DNA of 64,000 nt from Diploptera punctata (GCA_030220185.1 JASPKZ010009678.1:1-64000), one strand, 5' to 3'; counted from the first letter of the stretch, positions 32,293-42,699 are shown. Translations and numbers: made by a program. Notes: generated by a model from the sequence alone, not told the origin.

Positions 32293-33265
32293 CTTTATTT
32301 TAGCTGGCAGAGTTAAGGCCATTAAGGCCTTCTCTTCCACTCAACCAGCGAATAGTAGAATTATACAAAAATTACATACTTATTAAAATTTAAAGATATT
32401 ATTAAAATACAAACTAAACAAAATACAATGATGATGTGATCTATACTAGCTAATACTAACAAAAACATAGAATATAATAAAAATTAAAATAATATAAAAT
32501 AAAGTAAGTAGTTTGCTAGATTATTATTCATAGAATGCTCTATATAGTTGTTATGCAGTTAATGTTTTCATTGTGTCGAACTTAAGATATCAGTTAATTT
32601 GTATTTAAATAATGATAACTATTGACCGTCCCTGACATGACTGGGAAGTGAGTTCCATGCTCTAGTCACAGATATTGTGTAAGATTCAGAGTATAGACAT
32701 GTCCTGTGTTGTGGTATCAAAAGTAAAGAAGAGTTGTGATCTTGTTTCTAAATTTTGAAAACGTGTTGTTAAATAACTTGGTAAATATGTGTGCAGGATC
32801 TGGAATAGTAAGGTATGTGAATGTAAAGTTCTTCTGTCATTTAGGCGTAGCCATGATAAGGCCTGAAATATAAGAGACACGTTATCATAACTACGGCGAT
32901 TGAATATAAATCCAATGCACGCCTTATGAGCACGCTGTAGTCTATCAGATAGATCAGTTGTCAGATTAGTCAGTAATATGTCGCAGTAGTCGAAGTGTGG
33001 CATTATAAGAGCCTGTACAAATATTTGTTTTAATTTTGTAGGAAGTAAGTTATTAAAACTATTTAGGGAGTGAAGAATTGAGAACACTTTCTTGCAGGTA
33101 TTATTCACCTGGATTTTCCAGTCTAGGTGTTAGTCCATACCCAGATTTTTTTTTACTACTGAGCTGTAGACACACACACACACACAAATTAATCAAAATC
33201 GATCCAGTCGTTTAGGAGTTCAGTGACAAACACACGTACAGAAGAAATTATATATTGTGATCATA
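31382..33265 (+). mobile_element. Retroposon family Z with tandem 278-bp units, split by a LINE
   Basis: Begins CACTAGCTAAAACCCAGCGTG. The block ATTTCGG(A/G)TTTCA(G/A)GTAAACC recurs at about 31500, 31776 and 32050, giving units of about 278 bp, each with CTACCTCGGTTTATTTTA and GACCGCTAGAGCGATTTTTA. The third unit is interrupted at 32264 by a LINE and resumes near 33165, ending TTCAGTGACAAACACACGTACAG. Other copies: 43857-44252, 55643-56125, 60577-61256. No coding sequence. Confidence 0.7.
32264..33155 (-). pseudogene. Jockey/CR1-like LINE, RT C-terminal part
   Basis: A 140-codon minus-strand frame (33108-32686) reads MNNTCKKVFSILHSLNSF, LIMPHFDYCDILLTNLT, LQRAHKACIGFIFNRRSYD and LNDRRTLHSHTLLFQILHTY. 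This is the thumb and C-terminal region of jockey/CR1-type LINEs (P-H-x-D-Y-C-D and L-Q-R-x-x-N/K-x-C motifs). A 3' untranslated part follows and ends in an (AAT)n tail at 32264-32291. 5'-truncated insertion in family Z. A relative lies at 34850-35828. Confidence 0.85.
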
Positions 33266-33374
33266 GCCATTTTCGGTGTCTAGTTAGGATCGGTGAATAT
33301 CTGTAAAAATATTTTCACTAGAACAGCTTTAATAGTTCATTCATTCGCAATTCCGTAATACGTTGTTTAAATTT
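33266..33374. other. Short spacer between family Z and repeat B
   Basis: Nothing recognised. Confidence 0.4.
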
Positions 33375-33972
33375 CGTTTTTGCGCGATAGTGTGTTTTGT
33401 CGTACTTACATCAATGGCGACCATGATTGAAAGTTCAAAATCCTACCTTTCGGCGTTGCTAACCTAAATAACTACAATAAAATAACTATAATGTAATATT
33501 ACGTATTACAAAACGCGTGTGGCAAGCAAAACCACTGCCCTCTATGTATACTACATACAATATATACACAAAAAATATCCAAAAGGTAGTGTTAATATAC
33601 ATTATATGAAACAAATCCCTGCATTTTAAATGGACTGACCTTTATTTCAAACAATATAAAACAATAAATACGTACTTGTCGGCATTATATGACTGATTGA
33701 TGTAACGGCCTGCTGTAGTTTCAACTAATAAACATTGTCCACACTGTTAACGTTAGTCAGTTGTCCATAATGAACGGAAATATTTCCAACAAGGATGTTA
33801 TTATTTTACTATTATTTATTATTTTGAAAGCACCATCGTACAGTGCATGTTTTTGAAGTTTTTTTTTACAGAATCTCGGAAATTAAAAACCTCGTTATTG
33901 CCCGGTTTTTAAACATTTCCCTCGCTTCTGTCAAAAACCACTTTCCAACCTCGCATCGTAATATACTATTAA
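33375..33972 (+). repeat. Repeat B (copy 2)
   Basis: GCGCGATAGTGTGTTTTGTCG to AACCTCGCATCGTAATATACTATT. Same order as 25530-26488 but without about 370 internal bases and with a TAACGGCCTGCTGTAGTTTC segment shared with the reverse copy at 55100-55595. Confidence 0.7.
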
Positions 33973-34685
33973 ATCCAGTTTAATTGTTCTCTAATTGGAG
34001 TGACATAAGAGTAAAGTAGTTTTTCTCCCCATATAAAGCCTAACAGTAAGTGAGTGAATATGAAAATGGAATCATGAAAGAGAAGAATATTAGCATCATG
34101 TAGCACAATTTATTATTCAATTTAATTCCAGTGCTATGTAAAAGGATCTCTTCCTGTCTGCAGTTAATCCCGAACAGTCGTTATATTGTTATGTCCAGGT
34201 CTACCTCGTAGTATGATGATCCTGGTACAGAAAAAATAAATTATGCAAATTCGTCTTGAAGGCAGGAGCAACTTTACATGCTGTAACAACCAGCACGAGG
34301 AGAAATTATTTCCATTTTTCTGACAACCTGGCAGCTAGTCTTTACCAGTTATAACTCATCATTAGAGATAAAACCAGCTTTTCTTGTGAGTCCGATATGA
34401 AAATGATAAATTGGCTCAAGTAATGAATTGTTAGAGACCTATATTTTTTGTACTTTTATTTTTTTATAAATTATATTGTGTTGTATTATTTTTAATAATA
34501 CTATCTTGCCTTTTTTATCCGTCATCCTCAATTATAATTTTTTTTATTCAAAAATACTTCGTTAAATTACTAAAGCATGAAGGCCTTTCAAATGCATGTT
34601 TCATCTTCGGCATGCTAATTGACATTAGCATTATATTACATTACGCGTGAAAGTAATTTTCAAAGCAAAGTTAAATTATCATCAT
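33973..34685. other. Unassigned AT-rich DNA
   Basis: No motif or repeat match seen. Confidence 0.4.
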
Positions 34686-34689
34686 GATC

Positions 34690-34835
34690 ATCACCCATAC
34701 AAGTATTAGGCCATGTGGCTTGTTACAGTCTGATAGAGGAACTTTTCATACAGCGCTTTTTTGGACGACCCATCGATCTTTTGCCTTGGGGGCAGTAGTA
34801 ACAAAGCATAGCAAACAGAAAAAATTGACCAACAG
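34690..34835 (-). pseudogene. LINE C-terminal tail, GKRSMGRPKKR motif
   Basis: On the minus strand GKRSMGRPKKRCMKSSSIRL is followed by a stop. This is the widespread GKRxxGRPxxRW end of non-LTR reverse transcriptases, of a family different from E. Confidence 0.65.
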
Positions 34836-34849
34836 AATAGAATGGAATT

Positions 34850-35828
34850 ATTTAACCTGCTGGACTTATGACCATGTGGCCTTTTTAGACTTACCAAAAC
34901 AAACATACGTTATATTTAAATACAAAAAATACAATAATAGTACATACTAAACAATTAATTAACTGGTCAAACTGAACAATAATGAAAATAATGTCTAATA
35001 ATACAATAGAAATAAATACAATTAAAATTAAACTAATAAAAGAATGTATACACAAAGGAATAACAGCTCGAATCTACTATATACATATATGTATGTATGT
35101 GTGTGTACAAAGAAAGTAAAAAACTCTAATGAATTAATCTATCGCTTTTATAAGACATTAGGTAAATATATTGACACATTTTAATACTATTTTTATTAAA
35201 TAAGAAAAAACAAATTATTAATAGTTAAAAATGTAATATTAATGAGATGTTTCTATTAATAATTTTATTTTCAATTTGTATCTGATAGATGGTTATGTTT
35301 GGCAGTCTCTGACATAGGGTGGAAGATAATTCCATGTTCTAGCAAGAGAAAGTGTAAAAGATTTCGAGTAATAGGTAGTGTGATGAGGAGGGATATAAAG
35401 GACAATGTGCTGATAGGGTCAGGTATCTAATTTGTGTGTATCAGAGGTAAAGATGTGTGTAATATTTTATAGAGAAGGATAGGGAATGAATGTTTCTACG
35501 ACCTTGTAGACGAAACCATAACAATTGTTCCAGGGATGGTGTAACTTGATCAAAGCTGCGATATACTACATATAAAACGTGTGCAAGAATTAGGAACACG
35601 TTGAAGTATTTGGGTACGAACACTATTTATGTCAGTAAAGAGAGTATCACAATAATCAAAATGGGGCATTGCAAGTGTTTTTACTAACATTTTCCTTAGA
35701 GCTAATGGTAAACATTTTCTTATACGATTTAATGAGTGTATTATTGAAATGATTGTTTTGCAAATACTATTTGTTTATTCCAATTTAAACTTTTATCCAT
35801 ATATACTCCCAGATTTTTTTTACTATCT
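34850..35828 (-). pseudogene. Jockey/CR1-like LINE, RT C-terminal part (relative of 32264-33155)
   Basis: On the minus strand: LGVYMDKSLNWNKQIVCK-like (35815-35755), IIHSLNRIRKCLPLALRKML, LAMPHFDYCDTLFTDINSV (about 35670-35610) and YKILHTSLPL near 35460. The DYCD motif and gene order match the relative at 32264-33155, including a block before the 3' end reading (plus strand) TCTCTGACATAGGGTGGAAG. Frameshifts and stops are present. Confidence 0.75.
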
Positions 35829-36270
35829 CAGGGGCGTAAGACAAGGATGTGGCCTCTCGTCCTTGCTCTTTATTATATACATGGATAGAATACTTCAAGA
35901 TTGGCGACAGATGAAACATGGTTCTATTCAAATTTATAGAAACCTAAAAATAGACTCCCTGCTTTTGCAGATGATTTGGTATTAATAGCTCCAACAGAAA
36001 TAGATTTACAGAATTGTATACACAATTTTAATATAATTGCAAATAGATACATGGAAAACAATACAAAGAAAACTAAACTAATGGCATTTTGAGGAAAAGA
36101 ACCTATAGCTAGCAAAATTATTTTGGACCATGAAATTTTAGAACGAATAAATTAATTCAATTATTTGAGTTATAATTTAACATTTCAAGATGAAGCTGAT
36201 ATATCAAAGAAAGTCACAAATTCCACAAAAACAACGAGGATAATTAACAGTATAATGAAACCATCTTTAG
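35829..36270 (+). pseudogene. LINE reverse transcriptase, 5' portion of a copy split by a transposon
   Basis: RGVRQGCGLSSLLFIIYMDR (RT motif before the catalytic site), LPAFADDLVLIAPTEIDLQN in a shifted frame (YADD-type catalytic site, about 35955-36010), ENNTKKTKLMAF and ILDHEILERIN. Near 36240-36270 RIINSIMKPSLV is cut by the Tc1-type element and continues at 38204. Confidence 0.8.
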
Positions 36271-36428
36271 TACAGTGGAGGAAATTGGTATAAAGCCACT
36301 AACTTTTAGTAGTAAAACAACCTGAAATATTTATGCAAATACCGTATATGTGTCATAAATTACATATAATTATCTTGGACATAATTTCATACAGGTCTCC
36401 TCATTTTGTATTTATTATATATGTAAGT

Positions 36429-36752
36429 CTGCCTTGTCACGCAGCGGGCCCGGGTTCGATCCCCGGTCGGGGCAGTTTTTCTGGGTGAGGATTTTATCGG
36501 GGTTTTTCCTCACCTGTAAGACAAATGTCAGGAAAACTTTAAGGCCCAAACGGTCCCCGAAATCATATGGTCATCATCATAATCATCACCCTTATCATTA
36601 TCATCATCATCACCACCATCATCCTTCAACGGTGTGGAAAGCAACGGGAAGCTACCACACCTACACAATTCCCTAGTAAAGCTGCAAGCATAGCATGAAA
36701 ATGCTATGATTGCAGTGAAGGACCTGCCTTCGGGCAGAATTACTATGGATGG
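36429..36752 (+). mobile_element. SINE family 1 with 12-bp target duplication
   Basis: A 5'-truncated copy starting CTGCCTTGTCACGCAGCGGG with B box GGTTCGATCCCC, body, an ATC repeat (36568-36620), and the 3' end CTTCGGGCAGAATTACTATG. ATATATGTAAGT is present perfectly at 36417-36428 and 36753-36764, so the insertion is recent. It lies within the left end of the Tc1-type transposon. Confidence 0.88.
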
Positions 36753-36930
36753 ATATATGTAAGTAATATGTAAAATCTAAGAAAACGCTGTCCTAGGGGT
36801 GGAAATCGGTATAAAGGCAGGTCAACTTCTGGCTCTTACAGAGACATAAATGTAAACAAAACATTGTAATTACAAGGAGACGTCGTGTCTGTGAGCATCG
36901 TTCATTAATTACAAGTCAGCAGTAAGTACA

Positions 36931-37934
36931 ATGCCACGTGGAAAGCCTCTATCAAATGAAGAGAAATCAAGAGTTAGTGCCTTCAAGGAGATGGGCCTTT
37001 CCAATAGACAAATACCTACGAAATTGGGGCTTCAAGATGTGTCATTGATAATGTTGTCAAACTGGGCTCACAATATGAAAAAAAAAAAAAAAAAAAAAAA
37101 AAAAGGAAATATGGATGGACAAGAAAATCATCTGAGCGCACTAAACATGTCATTTTACGTAAAGCAAAAGGTAAGAGTATGTTTTCTTCTCAAATTCAGG
37201 CTGATTTGAAGTTGTCATTAACAGCCAGACAAATTCTGTCAGAAGAAAAGAACCTAAAATCCAAAAAAAGTCTTAATAAACTACCTCTGAACAATGCACA
37301 TAAGAAAGCTAGAATGACTTTTGCTGAAGAACACATGTCCTGGACCTCAGAATGGAATAAAGTAATGTTCAGTGATGAGAAGAAGTTTAATCTGGACGGG
37401 CCTGATGGCCTTCAGTATTACTGGAACGATCTCCGTACTGAAGAGCAAGTTAGAATGAGTAGAAATTTCGGTGGTGGAGGCGTTATGATTTGGGCAGCAT
37501 TCTGCTTTAAAGGAAGATCAAAAATAGCATGGATACGCACCAAGATGAATTCTGAGTCCTACACTGAGGAGCTTCTGGAGTTCTAATTGATACGAATGTA
37601 TGAGGAATTTGGCGAAGATCTAATTTTTCAGCCAGATAATGCTTCCATTCACGTGTCTGCTAAATCAAAGGAGTGGTTCAGGAAGAAAGAAATACCACTT
37701 TTGACGTGGCTAGTCAGAAGTCCTGATTTAAACCCGATTGAGAACTTACGGGGGATCCTGGCAAGGCGTGTGTATCGCAATGGACGGCAGTTTGGGACAG
37801 TGACTGAGCAGAAAAATATTATTCAGAAAGAGTGGGCTTCAATCTCAGTGGAAGAAATAAACACCCTCATCAAGTCAATGCCAAAGATAATCTTCCAAGT
37901 AATTAACAACCATGGAGGTTCAACTAAATTTTAG
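36931..37934 (+). pseudogene. Tc1-type DD34E transposase, nearly intact
   Basis: Starts MPRGKPLSNEEKSRVSAFKE, an N-terminal helix-turn-helix typical of Tc1-like proteins. Catalytic blocks: VMFSDEKKFNLDGPDG (about 37366-37413), FQPDNASIHVS (37627-37660) and SPDLNPIENLRG (37720-37757), with 34 residues between the second Asp and the Glu. Defects: a run of 24 A at 37079-37103 with frame change, and an in-frame TAA at 37584. The C-terminus STKF ends at 37934. The remainder of the frame is open, so it is one of the younger transposons here. Confidence 0.88.
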
Positions 37935-38203
37935 AACTTTGTTGTAAACTTAGCGCTCAGTCTTTTTGGTTTAATCTGTGAAATACACAAAGTGCCTTTA
38001 TACTAATTTCCACCCATATGTGAGAGTGGTTTCAGTTTTCATGTACTTTTTGGACGGAAATGGATAATTAATTTTGACATTATTTGTGTGTGTTTTATAC
38101 TCAATCACCTCCCAAGTTAATATAGAAAAATGCCAAAGAAAGAGTAAATAAACTTGTGTTAACCCTTTTAACAAGTGGCTTTATACCAATTTCCTCCACT
38201 GTA

Positions 38204-38350
38204 CAAAATAACACAAGATTACGGCTTTATAAGGTTCTAGCAAGACCAGTATTAAGATATGACAGTGAAGCATGGATAATACGAAGCAATGTTAAAACAA
38301 GTACAAATTCAGATTTGTTTAAAATTATTCTAACATCCGGTAGCCCCTGA
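38204..38350 (+). pseudogene. LINE reverse transcriptase, 3' portion after transposon insertion
   Basis: QNNTRLRLYKVLARPVLRYD followed by SEAWIIRSN continues the LINE broken at 36270: this is the LKLYKTxxxPxLxYGSExW thumb motif. It ends soon after and is replaced by other repeats. Confidence 0.8.
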
Positions 38351-38419
38351 TTTTTTGTGCAACATAATTCCAGTTGCAGGAAGTTGAGATGGTATATGTT
38401 TTTTTTTTTATGTGAGTCA

Positions 38420-38580
38420 TTCATGCACCGTCGCCGAGTGATTTAAGGTATAGTACCTTTGCATAAAGCTGCATGCGCTTTTAAAACCCCTTGGGGAACA
38501 AAGTTTCTCACGGAATTTTGGCTAGTATGAAATCAGTCCTCATCCATCATACTAGGAAATTTGGGTAGCTATAATTATAC
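38420..38580 (+). mobile_element. Decayed tRNA-derived SINE
   Basis: CCGTCGCCGAGTGATTTAAGG resembles an A-box region of tRNA-Leu/Ser type (CGCCGAGTGGTTAAGG). The expected B box is degenerate (GCTTTTAAAACCCC). Low confidence beyond the head. Confidence 0.4.
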
Positions 38581-38589
38581 AAGTTATAT

Positions 38590-39032
38590 TATATGTATGC
38601 GAAACATGGACTCTTACTTTAATGGAGGAAAAGAGATTACGAGTATTTGAGAATAAAGTTCTTAGGGAAATGTTTTCACCAAAGAGAGATGAAAGACAGG
38701 TGAATGGAGAAGACTACTTAACAGTGAACTGCATGGTCTTCATAAGAAGCCAGATATAATAAGAACAGTTAAGTCTCACAGACTGCGATGGGCAGGACAT
38801 GTGACACGAATGGGGAATGAAAAACGTGCACGGAAGCTTCTTGTAGGAAAACCAGAGGAAAAACACCCAGTTGGTAGACCAAGAATGAGGTGGAATAATA
38901 AACATTAACCATGATTTGAGGGAAGTAGATCATACAGAGAATGATAAGAAAACTATAGCTCAGGATAGGAATGTATGGAGAGTTTATGTCCGCGCGATCA
39001 TGAACCTACGGATTCGATAGTTCAGTGAGTTA
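38590..39032 (+). pseudogene. LINE family E reverse transcriptase C-terminus
   Basis: CETWTLTLMEEKRLRVFENK, VLREMFSPKRDE, a shift, then VKSHRLRWAGHVTRMGNEKR, GKPEEKHPVGRPRMRW and the family end GTATGGAGAGTTTATGTCCGCGCG. Frameshifts near 38700 and 38895 disable it. The 3' terminus is ATGAACCTACGGATTCGATAG. Confidence 0.85.
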
Positions 39033-39368
39033 GTTAGTTATAATAAGTAGCAGCTTCAAGTTAACAAAACCAGCAATAACGTCTGGGGGACCAAGATGGT
39101 GACCACATGTCACCTATATATCGGCTGGTAGCATATCTTCATCTGTAAATTGTGTTTGTGATGCTGGCAGCTGGCTAGTAGTCCTAGCGGTTTTCAAGGG
39201 CTTTAATTCATGGAGTCAATCATTACGAAGTTGTCACTTAACAAAAGCCGACCGCCTTTCAACCCTCATTAGAGAGAAATAGACCGAGATATTCCTAAGT
39301 TGTCAAAGCAACTCATCGATCTTTTTACAGGTATGAGCATGTTAATATAGCATAGAATGTTTTAATTT
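39033..39368. other. Unassigned DNA
   Basis: GC slightly above average; no motif, frame or repeat recognised. Confidence 0.4.
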
Positions 39369-39370
39369 TA

Positions 39371-40123
39371 ATTGGTTTCTTAGGGTGAGAGAAGGCCATG
39401 CTAAAGCTATATTCTATATATATCCATATACTCGGGCCAACGGATCTGTGCCCCTGTAGCGCTAGCATCGTTAAATTCCATGTGGTGGGATAAGCATATT
39501 TGGAAAGACACAAAAAGTTATATTGGTAAAACATTGGTGGAATCTGTTGCAATGTATGGAAGTGAGGTATGGACAATCAATAAGTACTACAAGAATAGAC
39601 TAATAGCTCTAGAAATGGATTATTTACGCAGAAGTGCCAGAAAGTCTAAATTAGAACATGTCACAAATAAGGAAATTAGAAACATAATGGAAGCAGAAGA
39701 AAGCATAACTGAAAGAATTGAGGAGAAGGAATTAAAGTGGTTAGGACATGTTTTAAGAATGGAAGATGACCGATGGCATCCGAACAGAAAGAAGAAAAGA
39801 GGGAGACCAAAGTTAACATAGAAGGAAATCATGAAGACAATAATGCAAGCTAGAGGGCTAAGCATCGAAGATGCCCAAGACCGTAGGCTTTGGAGGTTTG
39901 GCACGGGACGACGGCAGCAGCTGTAAAAACCCGAAGATAGATAGATAGAAATCCTATTTTTAAAGAGTAATGCGGACGTGGCAACATTGGAAAGTGGAAC
40001 CATTGACGCGTGGTAATTATATTGGTTTCTTAGGGGTGAGAGAAGGCCATGCTAAAGCTATATTCTATATATATTCATATACTCGGACCAACGGATCTGT
40101 GCCCTTGTAGCGCTAGCATCGTT
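39371..40123. repeat. 101-103 bp direct repeat flanking a LINE
   Basis: ATTGGTTTCTTAGGGTGAGAGAAGGCC...GCTAGCATCGTT at 39371-39471 recurs at 40021-40123 with few differences. Between lie the LINE relic (39472-39957) and 63 unassigned bases. Confidence 0.75.
39472..39957 (+). pseudogene. LINE C-terminus (same family as 6180-7203)
   Basis: A 113-codon open frame (39480-39821): MWWDKHIWKDTKSYIGKTLV, VAMYGSEVWTINKYYKNRLI, EMDYLRRSARKSKLEHVTNK, KWLGHVLRMEDDRW and KKKRGRPKLT, then a stop, followed by RGLSIEDAQDRRLWRFGTG. It ends with GATAGATAGATAG. Less decayed than the 6.2 kb copy. Confidence 0.85.
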
Positions 40124-40411
40124 CTCAGAAAAGTACACGTCAATACTCACACCATTTCACCGCACTCCCCTACCCCTACGTCAAACAACAGCCATCGAGT
40201 AGGGATGTTGCCAAACTTCTCCCGGTGTCATGGCTCTTGAATATTTGAATAATGCAAAGGTTGAAGTCAAGTTGACAACACTGAAGTGCAAGTGCAAAAG
40301 AGAGATGAATAAGAGAGAGGTAGAAATGCAGAGAGGGAAATGATTTGCAGAGGCAGAAAAGGAAGTAGGCTTCAGTTCGCATATCTTACGGGGGACACAG
40401 ATCCGTTGGAC
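40086..40411. mobile_element. MITE W, intact copy
   Basis: Ends are inverted: GACCAACGGATCTGTGCCCTTG at the left and, read inversely from the right, TCCAACGGATCTGTGTCCCCCG. About 326 bp. A fragment of the left end is at 39434-39471, and a copy split by a LINE spans 42805-43850. Confidence 0.65.
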
Positions 40412-40413
40412 AG

Positions 40414-41039
40414 ATAATATTTTCCTTCATCTTTTTTTAATCATCATAAATGAAAATATAACTTACTAAGAGATATGTATTCTTCACAAAATGTTTAATA
40501 TCACATTCAGTTATTCTTTAATGTCTGGCAAGTATATCAATTCATCACAGTTTATAATTTACAAAAACTACATAATAAGAAAGAATGGGATGACAGAACG
40601 TAGATTCTGTGTACTGTAATTGGGAAGTTTCCTGATGTTGCAAAATTATTAAAAATAAAAACAGCCAACCTCACATGTTGAAAACATTGGAGCAGAGCTT
40701 TGGATACAGAATGTCTGAGCTTGAAAACTAATTAATTTTTACTTTTATTTATTGCACTTAATATCGTTTCAAAGATATTTATGCGAAATGTTCTAACCAC
40801 TGCGCAATTTCTTTTCAGAGGTAATATAAGTTGTTACGTAATAATTTATTGAAACGGCAGAACGTTCATGTAATGTGATATATTAACATTAATGCATTAC
40901 TGCTTTGGTAGGATTTAATGTATGTAGTAGAGTGGTTCGATATTGTGGGCACTTACATTTTTCTACAGAACAAGGCTAAAGGTATCAATTTTCGCCAAAA
41001 ATGGTTATGTTGACTAATTTGCAGTGCATACAAGAAGTG

Positions 41040-41040
<1 letters not shown>
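40414..41040. other. Unassigned AT-rich DNA
   Basis: No frame, domain or repeat match seen. Confidence 0.45.
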
Positions 41041-41042
<2 letters not shown>

Positions 41043-41085
<43 letters not shown>

Positions 41086-41106
41086 TGTATGTATGTATGT
41101 ATGTAT
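41043..41106. repeat. (TA)n / (GTAT)n microsatellite
   Basis: About 20 TA units followed by ATGTATGTATGTATGTATG. Confidence 0.9.
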
Positions 41107-41137
41107 GACATGATAAGAAAAATAAATGCCTGTATAT

Positions 41138-41383
41138 ATCCATCCATAGTAATTCTGCCCGAAGGCAGGTCTTTCACTGCAATCTTAGCAAATTCATGAT
41201 AAGCTTTGCAGCTTTACTAGGGAGTTATAGGTGTGGTAGCTTCCCGTTGCTTTCCACACCGTGAAGGGTGATGATCTTGGCCGATGATTTTCGGGGACCG
41301 TTGGGCCCAAAGCTTCCTGACATTTGTATTAGAGGTGAGAAATAACCCCGAAAAAAACTCACCCAGGAGCCTATCCCGAGCCC
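41138..41383 (-). mobile_element. SINE family 1 (head truncated)
   Basis: Minus-strand copy with the 3' part CTGCCTTCGGGCAGAATTACTATGGATGG, GTGGAAAGCAACGGGAAGC and the body CGGTCCCCGAAAATCATCGG. The tRNA-like head is lost at the junction with the ORF1 fragment. Confidence 0.75.
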
Positions 41384-41817
41384 ATGGACATAAGGACTGT
41401 GCCATCAAGGCCTTTGCACAGAGAGACTCAAATTTCCTAAAGTGTGCAAATTGCGGGGCGAATGGACACCCAGCATCCTATCGTGGCTGCCCTGTATTCC
41501 AGGCGGCACTGGAAAATTATAGCAGGGTAACCAAACCCATTCCAACTAAACCAAAAATAACCCAACCTAGGACTTTCACTTCGGTGAAAGCCCACCCTAA
41601 TGTTTCTTTCTCCCAAGCTATACAAACTGGCATATCTTCCCAAACCAATATGGAGAACAACAATGTTCAAGGCCAGGGCCAGCAATTGCCAGCAGTACAA
41701 TTAGGTCAGCATGCTGAGGATTATCTCCAGGGTATGCAGCCAATGGCTGAATTACCCACCCCCATAGCGAGATTCCTCTTCATCCATAAAATCTGTAACC
41801 TATTTAATATAGGTTAA
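41384..41817 (+). pseudogene. LINE ORF1 (gag-like) zinc-knuckle fragment
   Basis: Reads AHGHKDCAIKAFAQRDSNFL, then KCANCGANGHPASYRGCPVF, a CCHC-type zinc knuckle with the H-P-A-S-Y-R-G-C signature of jockey-like LINE ORF1 proteins, which bind RNA. A partial knuckle (GHKDC) lies just before. The rest is rich in Q, P, T and N and ends ICNLFNIG. The N-terminal part has been lost at the border with the SINE. The frame is open for about 140 codons. Confidence 0.8.
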
Positions 41818-42124
41818 AATTAATGTGAACCACTAAATAAATTGTACGAGACATTTGCATAGAAATATGGTGGCAATTTTGCACAATTCAGGGCAACTTG
41901 AAGCCATGATACTATGTGGATATATCCACAATTTATCATCCCGATACATAGACTCAAAAAATAAACCATCTTACTACATTTAGGCTACGGTTAAATGAAG
42001 CACAACCCTATATCGATAGCCATGAAGGAATTTGACTGCCAAGATTACCCAGTGGGTAACAGTATGCAGAGCATTGGACGGTGCCAAGTCGCCGTCACCG
42101 TCAGCAGCAGCAGAGCCTATCCCG
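41818..42124. other. Unassigned; probably LINE remainder
   Basis: No recognisable reverse transcriptase motif follows the ORF1 fragment. A GC-rich patch lies at 42080-42124. Confidence 0.35.
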
Positions 42125-42196
42125 ATCGGGAACCAACCGAACCCGGGCCAGCTGCGTGACAAGGCAGCACGCTAAATCGAGACCACAGCGGTGGAC
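42125..42196 (-). mobile_element. SINE family 1 head only
   Basis: CCACCGCTGTGGTCTCGATTTAGC with GCTGCCTTGTCACGCAGC and a decayed B box, read on the minus strand. Confidence 0.65.
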
Positions 42197-42204
42197 TGTC
42201 CATA

Positions 42205-42310
42205 TATATATGACATGAAAAGAAAAATAAATACCTGAACCGGGATTTGAACTCAGGACCTCTAACGTGATAGGTTAGTGAGCTACTAACTACGCTATCC
42301 AGACACCTAG
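42205..42310 (-). mobile_element. tRNA-like head of SINE family 3
   Basis: Minus strand: GATAGCGTAGTTAGTAGCTC (A box) and TCCTGAGTTCAAATCCCGG (B box), followed by a TATTTTTCTTTTCATGTC tail. Relatives are at 44705-44805 and, as an inverted pair, at 45717-45895. Confidence 0.65.
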
Positions 42311-42385
42311 CACAAAGGTGCTATTTTTTTTTCTTTTCATGCCATATTTGGCCTTCATTCCTGAATTTAAAAAAAGAGTATATAC

Positions 42386-42699
42386 ATATCCACAGTAATT
42401 TTGCCTCGAGGGCAGGTCTTTCACTGCAGTCATAGCATTTTCATGCTATGCTTTGCAGCTTTACTAGGGGATTATATGTGTGGTAGCTTCCCGTTGCTTT
42501 CCACACCGGTGAGGAATGGTGATGATAATGATAAGGATGATGATGGTGACCGGATGAGTTTCGGGGACCGTTGGGCCCTAAACTTCCTGACATTTGTCTT
42601 ACAGGTGAGGAAACCCCCAAAATAACCTCACCCGACCGGGAATCGAACCTGGCCCGCTGCGTGACAAGGCAGCACGCTACCTCGAGATCACAGAGGTGG
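42386..42699 (-). mobile_element. SINE family 1
   Basis: A complete minus-strand copy, head CCACCTCTGTGATCTCGAGG to the 3' part TTACTGTGGATATG. It contains an internal ATC-rich segment and is followed directly by microsatellites. Confidence 0.85.

Larger units (their letters stand above)
36273..38201 (+). mobile_element. Tc1-type transposon with IR/DR ends, carrying a SINE
   Basis: Ends CAGTGGAGGAAATTGGTATA at the left and the exact complement at the right. TA duplications are at 36271-36272 and 38202-38203. A second related motif, GGTGGAAATCGGTATAAAGG (36798-36817) and its inverse near 37990-38012, lies about 185 bp inside each end once the inserted SINE is discounted. Two direct repeats in each inverted end is the IR/DR layout known from Tc3 and Sleeping Beauty-type elements. 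Length is 1929 bp, or about 1590 bp without the SINE. Confidence 0.88.

Noticed and set aside
34684..34950. 88-codon plus-strand frame
   Set aside because: It is antisense to a LINE C-terminus reading GKRSMGRPKKR.
36434..36676. His-rich frame
   Set aside because: It is the translation of the ATC repeat inside a SINE; the same peptide appears at 62524-62880 for the same reason.
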